From Eubacteriales bacterium (lineage in GTDB: Bacteria > Bacillota > Clostridia > Oscillospirales > Butyricicoccaceae), in assembly GCA_030539335.1 (NCBI GenBank), contig JAUNSG010000004.1, forward strand, positions 124,001 through 188,000: a DNA stretch of 64,000 nt, written 5' to 3'. The notes under the pieces were generated by a model. That model was not told the DNA's origin, ran no database searches, and saw only the letters and a program-made list of their open reading frames with translations. The translations under genes and the position numbers were made by a program. Below, piece after piece: positions 9,701 through 19,061 of this stretch. Within the stretch, counting starts at the first letter, position 1; every line of letters begins with the position of its first letter.

Positions 9701-10990
9701 TTACTGTTTTCTTATCCAATAAAAAAAACTAATTCCTTTTATTGCAATAAAAAAGTTATCTCGTAACGGCTTAATTAGATACAGCACGAAGAAATTAGTA
9801 ACAATCTGTGTTATTAGCGATGCCAACGCTGCTCCATATATTCCCAAATGAGGAATTAACAAAGTATTAAGACTAATATTTAATAGAGCTCCAATTAGTG
9901 TAGTTATCTGAACCCATTTTGTCTTTTTTTCAGCAATCATATAAATATTGTTAATCGCCCCAAAATACGAGAAGGAAGTATACCAGACAATAAGTGATAA
10001 TGAACCTACCGCTGGTAAATACTTTTCGCCGTACAATAACAATATTATATTTTTTGCAAATACGGTAATAAATAGGCAGTACATTACGCAAACCCAAAAG
10101 ACTATTCCATAAAGCTGTGCTAAACGCCTTCGATAATTTTCTTCACTGTTTTCTTTCTGAACAAATATCTCTGGTCGAAATCCTTCAATCAACGCTGATG
10201 GCAAAATTGAAATTGCGCTTGCGAGCGTTAAAGATACAGAATAATATGCCACCGCTTCTGTGCTAACCATAGACTCAAGCATTAGCTTATCCGTTTGTCC
10301 ATAAACCGTTGCAAGAATTGCCGAAAAGATAAATGGATAGGACACTCCTAGCATGCTCTTAAGCAAATTAAAATCAAATCTTAACTTAGGCTGTTTCTGT
10401 TTAATATAAATAAATATTAAAAAACAAGATAATAAAGCAGTTTCAAAGACCGTACAGAATGTATATAAAATAGTACTCTCAAACAAGTATAAAGCAATAA
10501 GTCTCCATATTGACATAATTCCAAAAGCAATTAATCTGGTAATAGCAACCGTTGATGCTTTATACTTATACCTAAACCAATATACAAAAATATCGCCAGC
10601 AGAAAAGATTAATGAAAGCGACTGACATAATAGAATACAGTGAAAATTACTATCATCTGGTGAATGTGCAAATCCAATTATCATTATTGTTATTGTAAAT
10701 GGAATAGAAATTACTATTCTTGAGAGAAAAGCAGATAATAAAAATGCACCACCTAGATCTTCGCTCTCCGCAAATTTTTTCGATATGACTCCACTAAATC
10801 CTAAGGTACTCACTGAGTTAAAAAGAGCAACGAGTGAAATTGAATAATTGATTAATCCATAATCATGCTTACTTAGAACTCTCGCTGCCAAAACATTCAA
10901 AAGGAATTGAAGTACAGCATGAAATGCATTTCCAATGAACACCCAAGTAACATTTTTTTTAAATTTTGACTTACCTCTCCGTTCTCCCAT
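9701..10990 (-). CDS. wzx: Oligosaccharide flippase (Wzx-like)
   Basis: A 429-residue polytopic protein with about 12 hydrophobic segments and a short basic N-terminus (MGERRGKSKFKKN). The first segment carries VLNVLAARVLSKHDYGLINYS, the usual N-terminal signature of polysaccharide-biosynthesis flippases of the MVF/Wzx superfamily. It would move the lipid-linked repeat unit across the membrane. It lies next to the Wzy-like polymerase and glycosyltransferases, as expected in a Wzx/Wzy-dependent locus. Base composition is strikingly AT-rich compared with the flanks of the window. Confidence 0.9.
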   Translation of the reverse strand: MGERRGKSKFKKNVTWVFIGNAFHAVLQFLLNVLAARVLSKHDYGLINYSISLVALFNSVSTLGFSGVISKKFAESEDLGGAFLLSAFLSRIVISIPFTITIMIIGFAHSPDDSNFHCILLCQSLSLIFSAGDIFVYWFRYKYKASTVAITRLIAFGIMSIWRLIALYLFESTILYTFCTVFETALLSCFLIFIYIKQKQPKLRFDFNLLKSMLGVSYPFIFSAILATVYGQTDKLMLESMVSTEAVAYYSVSLTLASAISILPSALIEGFRPEIFVQKENSEENYRRRLAQLYGIVFWVCVMYCLFITVFAKNIILLLYGEKYLPAVGSLSLIVWYTSFSYFGAINNIYMIAEKKTKWVQITTLIGALLNISLNTLLIPHLGIYGAALASLITQIVTNFFVLYLIKPLRDNFFIAIKGISFFYWIRKQ

Positions 10991-10991
10991 A

Positions 10992-12239
10992 TCACTTCAC
11001 AATTTCCTTATATATTTCCTCCAAAGGAATCGACACGTTGCTTTCAGTTGCACTCAGCATATCATTTCTTGCATTTCGTCCAAGTCTAATTGCCAGATTA
11101 TCGTCTTTAAATAACTTTATAATATTATAAGCTAGCACTTCATGCTCTTCGTAGCGATACAAAATACCATTCTCGCCACTATGTAAATACTCTGAAACAC
11201 TGCCACAAAGCGATGAAATACATGGGACTCCAACCGTCATTGCTTCTCTCAACGAAAGCGCGTGTACCTCCATACACGAAGGATTTACAAATACATTCGC
11301 TTTCATAGCCTCTTCAGCCATTTCTGATTGCGTTTTTGATCCGATAAACTCTACATTTCCAACCAAATCATTTTTTTGAATAAAGCTGCTAATCCATTTT
11401 TCGTAGGAAGATGCATTTTCCCTAATCATCACACCATTTTTATCCAGTTTAAATGGTCCCGGAACTCTCAATTTAATATCATGGATTTCTCGTTTTACTA
11501 ATACTAATGCTTTAAGTAATTGATGAAGTCCCTTATCTGGAGAACCTCCATACACTGTAAACAATGAATACTTTACTGCAGAAGTAATGTCCCAAGATTT
11601 ACTTTTAAAACATCCATTGGCATTTAACTGTCTATTGAAAAATCGGATATTCTTACTTACAGAGTAACAATATGCTCTTGAATAATCATTATCTACAATC
11701 ACGTTTTTACAACGTTTTAATATACTTTGTTCAATAACAATTTGTCTTTTAAATGCTATTCTTCGTATTTCAATTTCAATTTTCTTAGGAATTGAAATTG
11801 AACGTCCATACGATTTATCAGTTCGATCCATATATCCACCACGATACCTGTCGTGCATTCCAATCAAGCCTTGAATGAAAACCACTTTGGGTATAGTAGG
11901 TGCTACTTTTGAAACTGCTTCTTGTAGGCAAGTCTCTGTTCCCCATAACTGAATAACATCAGGAGCAATCTCATTGACTATACGGTCTATCTCAGACACC
12001 AGACTCCGAGGAGCGTTGATTCCATTAGAAACCTTCGGTAATTGGACACAATATACGTTATCCTTTTTTTTGACTGAATGAGCCGATTTGACTCCCGCTA
12101 AATAGAACATTTCTATATCCGTTTTATTCAAATCATCATACTCAGTTTGAATCCATCCACCACTTGTCCCTTGATAATCTGAATTGATTATTGATGCTGC
12201 GGGCCCTATAAGTCTTCCCGACACCCATAAAACTCTCAT
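10992..12239 (-). CDS. Glycosyltransferase, GT4-like
   Basis: A 415-residue GT-B fold enzyme. The C-terminal half shows FTVYGGSPDKGLHQLLKALVLVK, VEFIGSKTQSEMAEEAMKANVFVNPSCMEVHALSLREAMTVGVPCISSLCGSVSEYLHSGENGILY, the classic group 1 arrangement with the E-x7-E type donor site. The ATG at 12239 has an AAGGAG site. It ends two bases before the flippase start, so translation is probably coupled. Donor and acceptor cannot be told from the sequence. Confidence 0.88.
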   Translation of the reverse strand: MRVLWVSGRLIGPAASIINSDYQGTSGGWIQTEYDDLNKTDIEMFYLAGVKSAHSVKKKDNVYCVQLPKVSNGINAPRSLVSEIDRIVNEIAPDVIQLWGTETCLQEAVSKVAPTIPKVVFIQGLIGMHDRYRGGYMDRTDKSYGRSISIPKKIEIEIRRIAFKRQIVIEQSILKRCKNVIVDNDYSRAYCYSVSKNIRFFNRQLNANGCFKSKSWDITSAVKYSLFTVYGGSPDKGLHQLLKALVLVKREIHDIKLRVPGPFKLDKNGVMIRENASSYEKWISSFIQKNDLVGNVEFIGSKTQSEMAEEAMKANVFVNPSCMEVHALSLREAMTVGVPCISSLCGSVSEYLHSGENGILYRYEEHEVLAYNIIKLFKDDNLAIRLGRNARNDMLSATESNVSIPLEEIYKEIVK

Positions 12240-12250
12240 TTTAACTCTCC

Positions 12251-13654
12251 TTATGAACTTTTTCTTTCAAACAGGAACGAAAGTAACTTGATTGCTAAAC
12301 CAACTGTAATTGTGAAAGCCCATGTGGCTTCTGCAGAATACATCGATATTCCCATCAATGTGTACACGCAAATAGTTATTGATCCTAATACGCTTAATGG
12401 CTTTTCAATCACGTCCACCTTCACACTGTTCTTATAGCTTATTAACAAAAATAGCATCGGATATAACGGAGCAAAAAGAAATGAGAAATATAGATTTCCG
12501 CTAGATATCACTGGCACAATCTGCCCTGTACAGTTGTTAACACTATTAAACAGAGTTGAAACACTAGTGTTATCTAATCCAAATATAGTGCTTGCATATG
12601 GTATGCCTCGCAGTAGCTCATATATCATATATTTCATCGCACCAAATATCGAATCAGCGTATAAATTGAAACCAGCAGCAATGTTTCTAGTTCCTAAAAA
12701 ATAAGCCTGAGTAATATTTGATATTCTAGTAAACATATTGGTGTAATGAGACATACTTGCAGTAAGCGACAGTCGGAGTTCGAAATATGAGGCCACCCCT
12801 AACGCTGCATACACGAAATACCTATTTAGCTGTTTTGGGCTACTAAATAACCTATTATAATAAACTAAAGTTATAAGAGCATTTACAATGCTTGTTGCAA
12901 TTGTGTCATCTACTAACAACAAATCAAACACAAAAATCAATATTATTGTGACAACAAACGCTACTATTCTATTAGCATTCCTTTTTTTCATTCTATATAG
13001 AATCAATGCTGGAAACACTAATCTGCACACACCAGCAAAATATCTGAATGTTACTAATCCAAATTTTGCAATTAAGCTTGTCGCATATTGGGTGAAAACG
13101 CTGTGACTATCAAATCCTGTATATTCATAATCAGTAATGCCAAATATAGTTCTATAAAATGTGACCGCCGATGGAGCGAGTATTAAGCAACCAATTAACC
13201 CAGCAATCAAAAAAACAACCATGAACCCGTATCTATACTCATTCGACACATCCACAGAGTATTTGTCGTAAAATTCGTCTCTTATATCCTTATAAATATA
13301 TTCGTAAAGTAAGTACTCACAAATCATTTCGTACGAAAACAAAAGGATAGCTTTCGGCATATTACTGTCAATGTTCACTCGTAATACAGTTTCATAATCA
13401 CCTAGCATTAAAAGTAGCGGCATAACGACTGCCCTCAGAAACATCATTCCATTGAACATGATTCCGAAAATACTAGCAACCGCAGCTTTCTTCCAAACTA
13501 CTCCACACACAAGGTTCAATCCCCCATACACAAAAGGTATTAGTGGCAATAACACATAATAACTAGGGCAGTCCTCACTTATCAGAATTATCGAAGTGAT
13601 AAAGCCTAAAAGTGCAACAGCAATATTTGTTTTTTGTACATTTAGTTGCACCAT
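12251..13654 (-). CDS. wzy: Wzy-like oligosaccharide repeat-unit polymerase
   Basis: A 467-residue hydrophobic protein with about 12 membrane segments and a long extracytoplasmic loop (roughly residues 290-370, with RISNITQAYFLGTRNIAAGFNLY). The topology, position beside Wzx and glycosyltransferases, and lack of similarity to anything else fit an O-antigen/capsule polymerase of the Wzy type. Such proteins are poorly conserved, so the call rests on topology and context. GGAGGTG lies 11 bases upstream of the ATG. Confidence 0.75.
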   Translation of the reverse strand: MVQLNVQKTNIAVALLGFITSIILISEDCPSYYVLLPLIPFVYGGLNLVCGVVWKKAAVASIFGIMFNGMMFLRAVVMPLLLMLGDYETVLRVNIDSNMPKAILLFSYEMICEYLLYEYIYKDIRDEFYDKYSVDVSNEYRYGFMVVFLIAGLIGCLILAPSAVTFYRTIFGITDYEYTGFDSHSVFTQYATSLIAKFGLVTFRYFAGVCRLVFPALILYRMKKRNANRIVAFVVTIILIFVFDLLLVDDTIATSIVNALITLVYYNRLFSSPKQLNRYFVYAALGVASYFELRLSLTASMSHYTNMFTRISNITQAYFLGTRNIAAGFNLYADSIFGAMKYMIYELLRGIPYASTIFGLDNTSVSTLFNSVNNCTGQIVPVISSGNLYFSFLFAPLYPMLFLLISYKNSVKVDVIEKPLSVLGSITICVYTLMGISMYSAEATWAFTITVGLAIKLLSFLFERKSS

Positions 13655-13674
13655 GTGTTAATAAACACCTCCAA

Positions 13675-14625
13675 TTATTGTTTTCCTTTTAATAAAGACA
13701 GGTCAATCCACTCACCAATTTTTCTATCCCATTCTTCTGGAGTAAATGGAATATACCCAGAGTTTGGATAACAAGTAATTTCAGAAAAATACGTTTTACC
13801 ATCGATTGAATAAAGGTCAATTCTAACAAATGGTAAAGATATTCTATTGACCAATGATCTAGCAAGAGTATTTGCAGCATCAATCATTTCAGTAAAATTA
13901 ACTGGCAACTCTGGTTTCTTAGCAAATTGTTTGTAATCACTTCTATGGAATGGCATTTCTTCACCTTCCAAATCATAGAATGATATACTAGCTGTATCAT
14001 GATTTTCCAATCCCTCAGAAATATAGACAAACTTAGCAACACCACCAAAACAGAAAAACTTATAATCACGTAGTCCTTTTCCGGTTCCATCTTCCATATA
14101 TTTTTCACAAATTATTCTTCGCTTAACATTCTTATACGCCCATTCTCTACTTGAAAAATAAAAATTATTACCAAGTCCTTTCTTTAACTCTCTACGAACA
14201 CTTTCAGCGTTCAATGTAGCTTTATCTCGGCATATACACAAACCAATGGCAGCATTATGATTGCATTTTAATACAAACTGATCTGGCAGCTTAGAAAAGT
14301 CTATTTCTTCTGGTTTTTCCCAACTATCGATTAAAGGAATTAAATATGATTCGTCTAAAGTTTCTTTTATATATCCTCTAACTTTATATTTATCTACTAA
14401 CTCGGCTAATAATGGATTATGATTATATATTTTTAACCATTGAAGCTTTTCATTGAAAGTACCAGGGTTTTCCAGATTTAATTTTTCACCCGTTTTCGCC
14501 CACCAGATCATCTTTAAAACAGATTTATCTGATAAGAAGTTCAAGCATCCGGTAGCATTAATATAAAGCAAAATACTTCTTGGATTCTTCTTTATCCGAG
14601 AGATAATTTTATGTAGCTTTCCCAT
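13675..14625 (-). CDS. TupA-like ATP-grasp protein
   Basis: A 316-residue protein of the ATP-grasp TupA-like family found in polysaccharide loci. Visible signatures: NPGTFNEKLQWLKIYNHNPLLAELVDKYKVRGYI near residue 55, FVLKCNHNAAIGL, REWAYKNVKRRIICEKYME, DYKFFCFGG and FVRIDLYSIDGKTYFSEITCYPNSGY at the C-terminus. TupA makes gamma-linked glutamate/glucuronate amides in teichuronopeptide; here it may amidate or decorate a uronic acid made by Ugd, which is inference. AGAGGAG lies upstream of the ATG. Confidence 0.85.
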   Translation of the reverse strand: MGKLHKIISRIKKNPRSILLYINATGCLNFLSDKSVLKMIWWAKTGEKLNLENPGTFNEKLQWLKIYNHNPLLAELVDKYKVRGYIKETLDESYLIPLIDSWEKPEEIDFSKLPDQFVLKCNHNAAIGLCICRDKATLNAESVRRELKKGLGNNFYFSSREWAYKNVKRRIICEKYMEDGTGKGLRDYKFFCFGGVAKFVYISEGLENHDTASISFYDLEGEEMPFHRSDYKQFAKKPELPVNFTEMIDAANTLARSLVNRISLPFVRIDLYSIDGKTYFSEITCYPNSGYIPFTPEEWDRKIGEWIDLSLLKGKQ

Positions 14626-14636
14626 GCAAATCTCCT

Positions 14637-15911
14637 CTACTTGCTTCGATATAACCTCACTGCATCCCTAATGATTTCTTGGAACAGTTCGGCATTTTTC
14701 TTCGCATTATGATTCTCCTTAACTACCCGAAGTGCATTTTCTTTATAGCGCTCACGAGTAGCATTATTGGAGGAAAGCTCTGCAAGTACATCATACAGTC
14801 TTGATCTGTCATTCACAACATAAGCAGCTTGGTTGTTTTTTAGATAATCAGCACATGCCACCTCTTCTGGAGCATACAGTAGGAAGCATTTCCCACTTGC
14901 AAGTGTATCAGCAATCTTAGTAGAAAAAGCACGCTTTAGCCCTTTTCGGTAAAAAGGCTCAAAATCTTCTGCATGCACCAATACATCGCTTTTTTCCATT
15001 ACTTCAATCACTTTTTCATAAGAGACGAATCCTTTAAGACGTATTCCATTACAAGCTTTCAATTGTTCTTCAATCTCTTTACTTGGAACAGATCCATAGA
15101 CATCCAGATGATAGTCCTTTGAAATCATTTGAAGAGTTTCACCAATTTCAATTAGTGGTCTATGCCTTCCAACGCCCATGTTGCCCAAATATGAAACAAC
15201 AAACCCCTCATGATCAACATTTCTCAATTCAGACATTTCTGTTGCAGTGTAAATTGTCCTTGAGGGCTTATTGAATGCTATTTTGTAATCTTCTTCCAGC
15301 TTTTCGCAAATGTATATTGACATATAAGCTTTCCGAATTAGAAGTCTTAACTGTCTACGAAAAATCACCTTAAACAGCGGATACATCAAATGAGCAACAC
15401 CATCACTCCTAAAATAGTCATAATCTTTAAAGTAGAAATTCTCACTATTGTATATTACAATAGGTATGGACTTCTTAGTTGAGATTAGTCTTGCTAATTT
15501 AAAAATAAATGGCGAATCACCAGCTTGCACAACTATCACATTAGGTGAAAAAGAATCAATCCAATTGTTAAAGCCACTTTTTTTCCATTTACCACTATCC
15601 CAAATTATCGTTCTCGCTAACATAGTTAATGCATTACGACCTTTTGGAGTCCGGGCATTTGGCAATTTATCAGTGGTATCAGAGGCTTTTGGAGAGTAAT
15701 TCTTATTCAAAAAAGCATATAAAGCCTGTTGATCCGACACTTGAAAATAGTTCTCACAAACTTCATTATCTGGATTGGCCTCATGAATATAAAATTGAGC
15801 TATGTCACTTTTAGGCCAACCAAGAAAGAAATTTTTTAGGGTTCTACCATTAGAATTACTATTTGAAAAACACTCATTGCCTAATACAAGTACTTTAATT
15901 CTTTCATTCAT
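14637..15911 (-). CDS. Glycosyltransferase, GT4-like
   Basis: A 424-residue protein. The N-terminal LVLGNECFSNSNSNGRTLKNFFLGWP resembles a family of capsule glycosyltransferases, and the C-terminal half has VSYLGNMGVGRHRPLIEIGETLQ, LKGFVSYEKVIEVMEKSDVLVHAEDFEPFYRKGLKRAFSTKIADTLASGKCFLLYAPEEVACADYL, a GT-B donor-binding domain. Substrate unknown. It lies in the same close-packed leftward gene string as its neighbours. Confidence 0.82.
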   Translation of the reverse strand: MNERIKVLVLGNECFSNSNSNGRTLKNFFLGWPKSDIAQFYIHEANPDNEVCENYFQVSDQQALYAFLNKNYSPKASDTTDKLPNARTPKGRNALTMLARTIIWDSGKWKKSGFNNWIDSFSPNVIVVQAGDSPFIFKLARLISTKKSIPIVIYNSENFYFKDYDYFRSDGVAHLMYPLFKVIFRRQLRLLIRKAYMSIYICEKLEEDYKIAFNKPSRTIYTATEMSELRNVDHEGFVVSYLGNMGVGRHRPLIEIGETLQMISKDYHLDVYGSVPSKEIEEQLKACNGIRLKGFVSYEKVIEVMEKSDVLVHAEDFEPFYRKGLKRAFSTKIADTLASGKCFLLYAPEEVACADYLKNNQAAYVVNDRSRLYDVLAELSSNNATRERYKENALRVVKENHNAKKNAELFQEIIRDAVRLYRSK

Positions 15912-15921
15912 AATACTATCT

Positions 15922-17127
15922 CTAATTATTCATACTCTTTATTGCATAATACGTTCTTTCGCAATTATTCTTATCCCTAAATGCAAAAAAACTATCGACT
16001 TTATTCTCATATTCTGTTTCCATTATGCAATCATTCTCCAGCTGTTTCTTTAGCCATTCCAATACATCATCCTGATTTGCTACCACTGGGCCAAAAGCAT
16101 CCGTATCATAAGAATAGTATCCTTCTTGATATTGACCTTCACGATATTTATTATAATCAAACTGATAATACAGCAAAGGTTTCTTCATGTACGCAAAATC
16201 AAAATAAATACTAGAATAGTCAGTAATCAATAAAGCGGACTCCATCAACAACTGCTGAATATCATATTTATCTTTGCTTGCTATTGTAATCAAATCATTT
16301 GCTCCGATATCGAAAAGTTTCAAATACTGTTGCATACTTGGATGCGGATAGAATAGCAACGAATATCCCGCCTTTTTCAACGTTTGATGAAGTTCATCGT
16401 TCTGTAAGAATCCAATCCACGTTCTGAAGTATTCGGTATCTTCCATTCTCTCTGCGGTTTCATACTTTTTAGTGTCACTTGACACTCTTCCCAACCATTC
16501 TCTCCAAGTTGGTAATACTAAAATCTGTTTTTTGACCTCATGCTCAGTCAACAAATTATCAAACCTACACAAACCAACCAACTGTATGTAGTCATTCGGA
16601 TATCCGAATTTTTCTCGAATATACTCGCATTCCCTTTTTGCCGCACAACATACTAGATTTATCTTAGACACGTTATAATATATCCACTTCATATCATCCT
16701 TTATTATGCCGTGCTTCAAGTACACTCTATTTTTTCTAAAGTTTAGATACACTTCTAACAAGAAACATAACGCGGCATTTGGTTTACCTTCTTTTTGTGA
16801 GCTAATATTCTTTTCCGCCGCAAAATAATACATCCAATGCTTAAGTGTCCCAAACTCAATTACTTTTCCTAATTTTGCAACTTTAGGATAATCAACTGAT
16901 TCTGAACTGATTGCATAGATTGTTTCTTGTTCAGGATGGTTCTGAACCATATACTTAAAAAACCAATAACCATTATCTCTTGCGTCAGTTTTTCTTTCAC
17001 ATACTAACCACATATGTGGATGCCTAATCTTCAGAAATTGAGCAAGAATAACTCCTAAGATCATTGGAAAAACGGTAAGCAAATCTTTCCCCTTCACGAA
17101 TTTCAATCGACTAAAAAAAGCATTCAT
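15922..17127 (-). CDS. CDP-glycerol glycerophosphotransferase family protein
   Basis: A 401-residue protein of the TagB/TagF family: KNRVYLKHGIIKDDMKWIYYN, VLPTWREWLG, GYSLLFYPHPSMQQYL, SALLITDYSSIYFDFAYMKKPLLYYQFD. These proteins transfer glycerol- or ribitol-phosphate to teichoic or capsular acceptors. I take the ATG at 17127, preceded by GGGAG (17134-17138); further upstream codons overlap the previous gene. No tagD-like CDP-glycerol synthesis gene is in the window, so the donor would come from elsewhere. Confidence 0.88.
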   Translation of the reverse strand: MNAFFSRLKFVKGKDLLTVFPMILGVILAQFLKIRHPHMWLVCERKTDARDNGYWFFKYMVQNHPEQETIYAISSESVDYPKVAKLGKVIEFGTLKHWMYYFAAEKNISSQKEGKPNAALCFLLEVYLNFRKNRVYLKHGIIKDDMKWIYYNVSKINLVCCAAKRECEYIREKFGYPNDYIQLVGLCRFDNLLTEHEVKKQILVLPTWREWLGRVSSDTKKYETAERMEDTEYFRTWIGFLQNDELHQTLKKAGYSLLFYPHPSMQQYLKLFDIGANDLITIASKDKYDIQQLLMESALLITDYSSIYFDFAYMKKPLLYYQFDYNKYREGQYQEGYYSYDTDAFGPVVANQDDVLEWLKKQLENDCIMETEYENKVDSFFAFRDKNNCERTYYAIKSMNN

Positions 17128-17128
17128 C

Positions 17129-17956
17129 TTAATTCTCCCTGGCAAACGTCTGAAATACCCAGCCTCTAATTTTGTTCGGCAACAATACCTGAACAACCAA
17201 TCTTTTAATAACGTTCACTATGTAAGTTCTAAATCCAATTACTTTGTTCTTTCTCATAAACCGCTGGAGCTTTGCCTCACTCTTGAAATACTTCCATCCA
17301 CCTCTGCGCTGATACATCTCATCGCCGACACGAACATCAACCAAATTATCCTGAATATTGTAGAAAGACTTTCCGGCAAGGTACAATCTGAGCCAAAGAT
17401 AATAGTCTTCTTCACAATACCAATCTATGTAACCGCCAACAGAATCAACATCAGTTTTATTGAACATCACTGTAACTTGATTCATCGGACAGCGTTTTTT
17501 CATGTATTCTTTTATGTCTGCATCCTTCTCCGGTACAATACGCTTACCTACAATATTATCTGTCGTATTGATAAATTCATGGATATTGCCACCCACCGCC
17601 GAAAGAGAATGATCTGATTTAAATACTTTTATCTGTTTCTCAAACCTGTCTGTAACACTGATATCATCAGCGTCCATTAGAGCAACAAGTTCATATTTGC
17701 ATGCTTCCAAACCCACTCGACGTGCATTTCCATGTCCCCGATTCGTTTTCAATCGAATAATATTGAAAATCGGATTCTGTTCATATGCCTTTATGATTAC
17801 ATCAAGAGTTTCTGGTACCGGACCATCAACTACAAGAACAACCTCTGTTGGTGAAACAGTTTGATTCAAAATGCTATCTACAGCTGTTTTGAAATCATGC
17901 GGATTGTCTCCACCATACACGCACATGGAAACAGAAAAACTATTGTTTTTTTCCAT
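17129..17956 (-). CDS. Glycosyltransferase family 2 protein
   Basis: A 275-residue GT-A enzyme: FSVSMCVYGGDNPHDFKTAVDSILNQT, VVLVVDGPVPE, TNRGHGNARRVGLEACKYELVALMDADDIS (the DxD metal site), then GGYIDWYCEEDYYLWLRLYL. The length fits a single-domain GT2 that adds one sugar to a lipid-linked intermediate. AGGAG precedes the ATG, and it starts three bases after the stop of the sugar transferase, so it probably acts early in repeat-unit assembly. Confidence 0.92.
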   Translation of the reverse strand: MEKNNSFSVSMCVYGGDNPHDFKTAVDSILNQTVSPTEVVLVVDGPVPETLDVIIKAYEQNPIFNIIRLKTNRGHGNARRVGLEACKYELVALMDADDISVTDRFEKQIKVFKSDHSLSAVGGNIHEFINTTDNIVGKRIVPEKDADIKEYMKKRCPMNQVTVMFNKTDVDSVGGYIDWYCEEDYYLWLRLYLAGKSFYNIQDNLVDVRVGDEMYQRRGGWKYFKSEAKLQRFMRKNKVIGFRTYIVNVIKRLVVQVLLPNKIRGWVFQTFAREN

Positions 17957-17958
17957 GT

Positions 17959-18951
17959 TTATACTCCTAACAATTCTCTGGCCTCAGCCTGCTTTTTCTC
18001 ATATTCTTCCAACGTCACTCTTCCCTTTTTCAGCAGGTAATCACCAAAGTCATCTGTAATATCCACTTCGTCAATATCTTTATCTTCTTGTCCTTTTTGT
18101 TTGAAGAATACCTGCTTGACCGTATCAAATACAATTTTTACATCACCCAAGAAGGTTATATTCTGGATATATTCTAGGTCGGAAGTCAACTTATCATCCC
18201 ATGCCAGAGCGTTTCTTCCTCGGGTCTGTGCGAGTCCACTAAGACCTGGTCTTACAGTATGTCTTTGTCTCTGCTCACAAGTCATGAAAGTCATATCTCT
18301 AACAAGCTGGGGACGCGGGCCAATAACACTCATGTCACCCTTCAAGATGTTGAACGCCTCGGGTAGTTCATCCATGCTAGTCGCTCTCAATGCTTTTCCA
18401 AACTTTGTCAGGCGAATCTCATCCGGCAGTAGGTTACCGTTTTCATCTCGTTCGTCAGTCATGGAACGGAACTTATAGAGATAAAAAATCTTTTCGTCCT
18501 TTCCAGGGCGGGACTGCTTGAAAATCACGGGGCTGCCCAGTTTCACTCGCACTAGAATTGCAATAATCGCATACAACCACCAGAAAACAAGGATGGCTAC
18601 AAGAGCGCAGCATACATCAATAATGCGTTTTATGTACTTTTCATAGACACCTTGCTTTTTCATAAATTGGACTCCCCATACTTTCCACGCCGCGAAACCT
18701 ACTGCAGCTCCTAGTGTATTGCTAATCACATCATCAATTTGTGCCAATCCAATAGCGGTTACGTACTGAATAAGTTCGATACACATAGATACAGCCGTAC
18801 CAAGTAAGATAACTTTTTTCCATTCACCTTCAACTATCACACCCATCAGCGAACCAAAAGGAATGAATAATAGAATGTTGTTTAAGTACTGAACTGTATC
18901 CTTCCAGCCTTCCGGATGGACAGATATCGGCTCACGAAATGCCAAAAACAA
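17959..18951 (-). CDS. PglC-type sugar-phosphate transferase with a truncated VanZ-like N-terminus
   Basis: Residues from about 97 on are a bacterial sugar transferase: YEKYIKRIIDV with one long membrane segment, SPVIFKQSRPGKDEKIFYLYKFRSMTDERDENG, TSMDELPEAFNILKGDMSVIGPRP (Asp-Glu dyad). This enzyme loads the first sugar-phosphate on undecaprenyl phosphate. The first 95 or so residues look like the second half of a VanZ domain (NNILLFIPFGSLMG, SMCIELIQYVTAIGLAQIDDVISNTLG). The open frame begins at a TTG (18951) with no ribosome site and a stop 36 bases upstream. A better start for a normal-sized transferase is the internal ATG at 18663, with GGGGAG at 18672-18677. Either a fusion lost its N-terminus, or a VanZ remnant abuts the gene. 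Confidence 0.85.
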   Translation of the reverse strand: MFLAFREPISVHPEGWKDTVQYLNNILLFIPFGSLMGVIVEGEWKKVILLGTAVSMCIELIQYVTAIGLAQIDDVISNTLGAAVGFAAWKVWGVQFMKKQGVYEKYIKRIIDVCCALVAILVFWWLYAIIAILVRVKLGSPVIFKQSRPGKDEKIFYLYKFRSMTDERDENGNLLPDEIRLTKFGKALRATSMDELPEAFNILKGDMSVIGPRPQLVRDMTFMTCEQRQRHTVRPGLSGLAQTRGRNALAWDDKLTSDLEYIQNITFLGDVKIVFDTVKQVFFKQKGQEDKDIDEVDITDDFGDYLLKKGRVTLEEYEKKQAEARELLGV

Positions 18952-18975
18952 CTGCAGGTCACAACAGTTCGTGAT

Positions 18976-19010
18976 CCGTTACTTTCCAAACAACATCATC
19001 CAAACAATAA
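18976..19010 (-). pseudogene. Possible tiny ugd 3' remnant
   Basis: A 17-base match (18990-19006) to the ugd remnant at 4697-4713 encodes CLDDVV on the minus strand, followed by WKV, against CLDDVVGKV in the larger fragment. It lies upstream of the truncated sugar transferase frame. It is too short to be certain, but the position at a gene junction fits a recombination scar. Confidence 0.35.
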
Positions 19011-19061
19011 ACCTACAGTACCCAACGAACAGAATCCGCCAGACTAGCTTACGCTCCGCTC

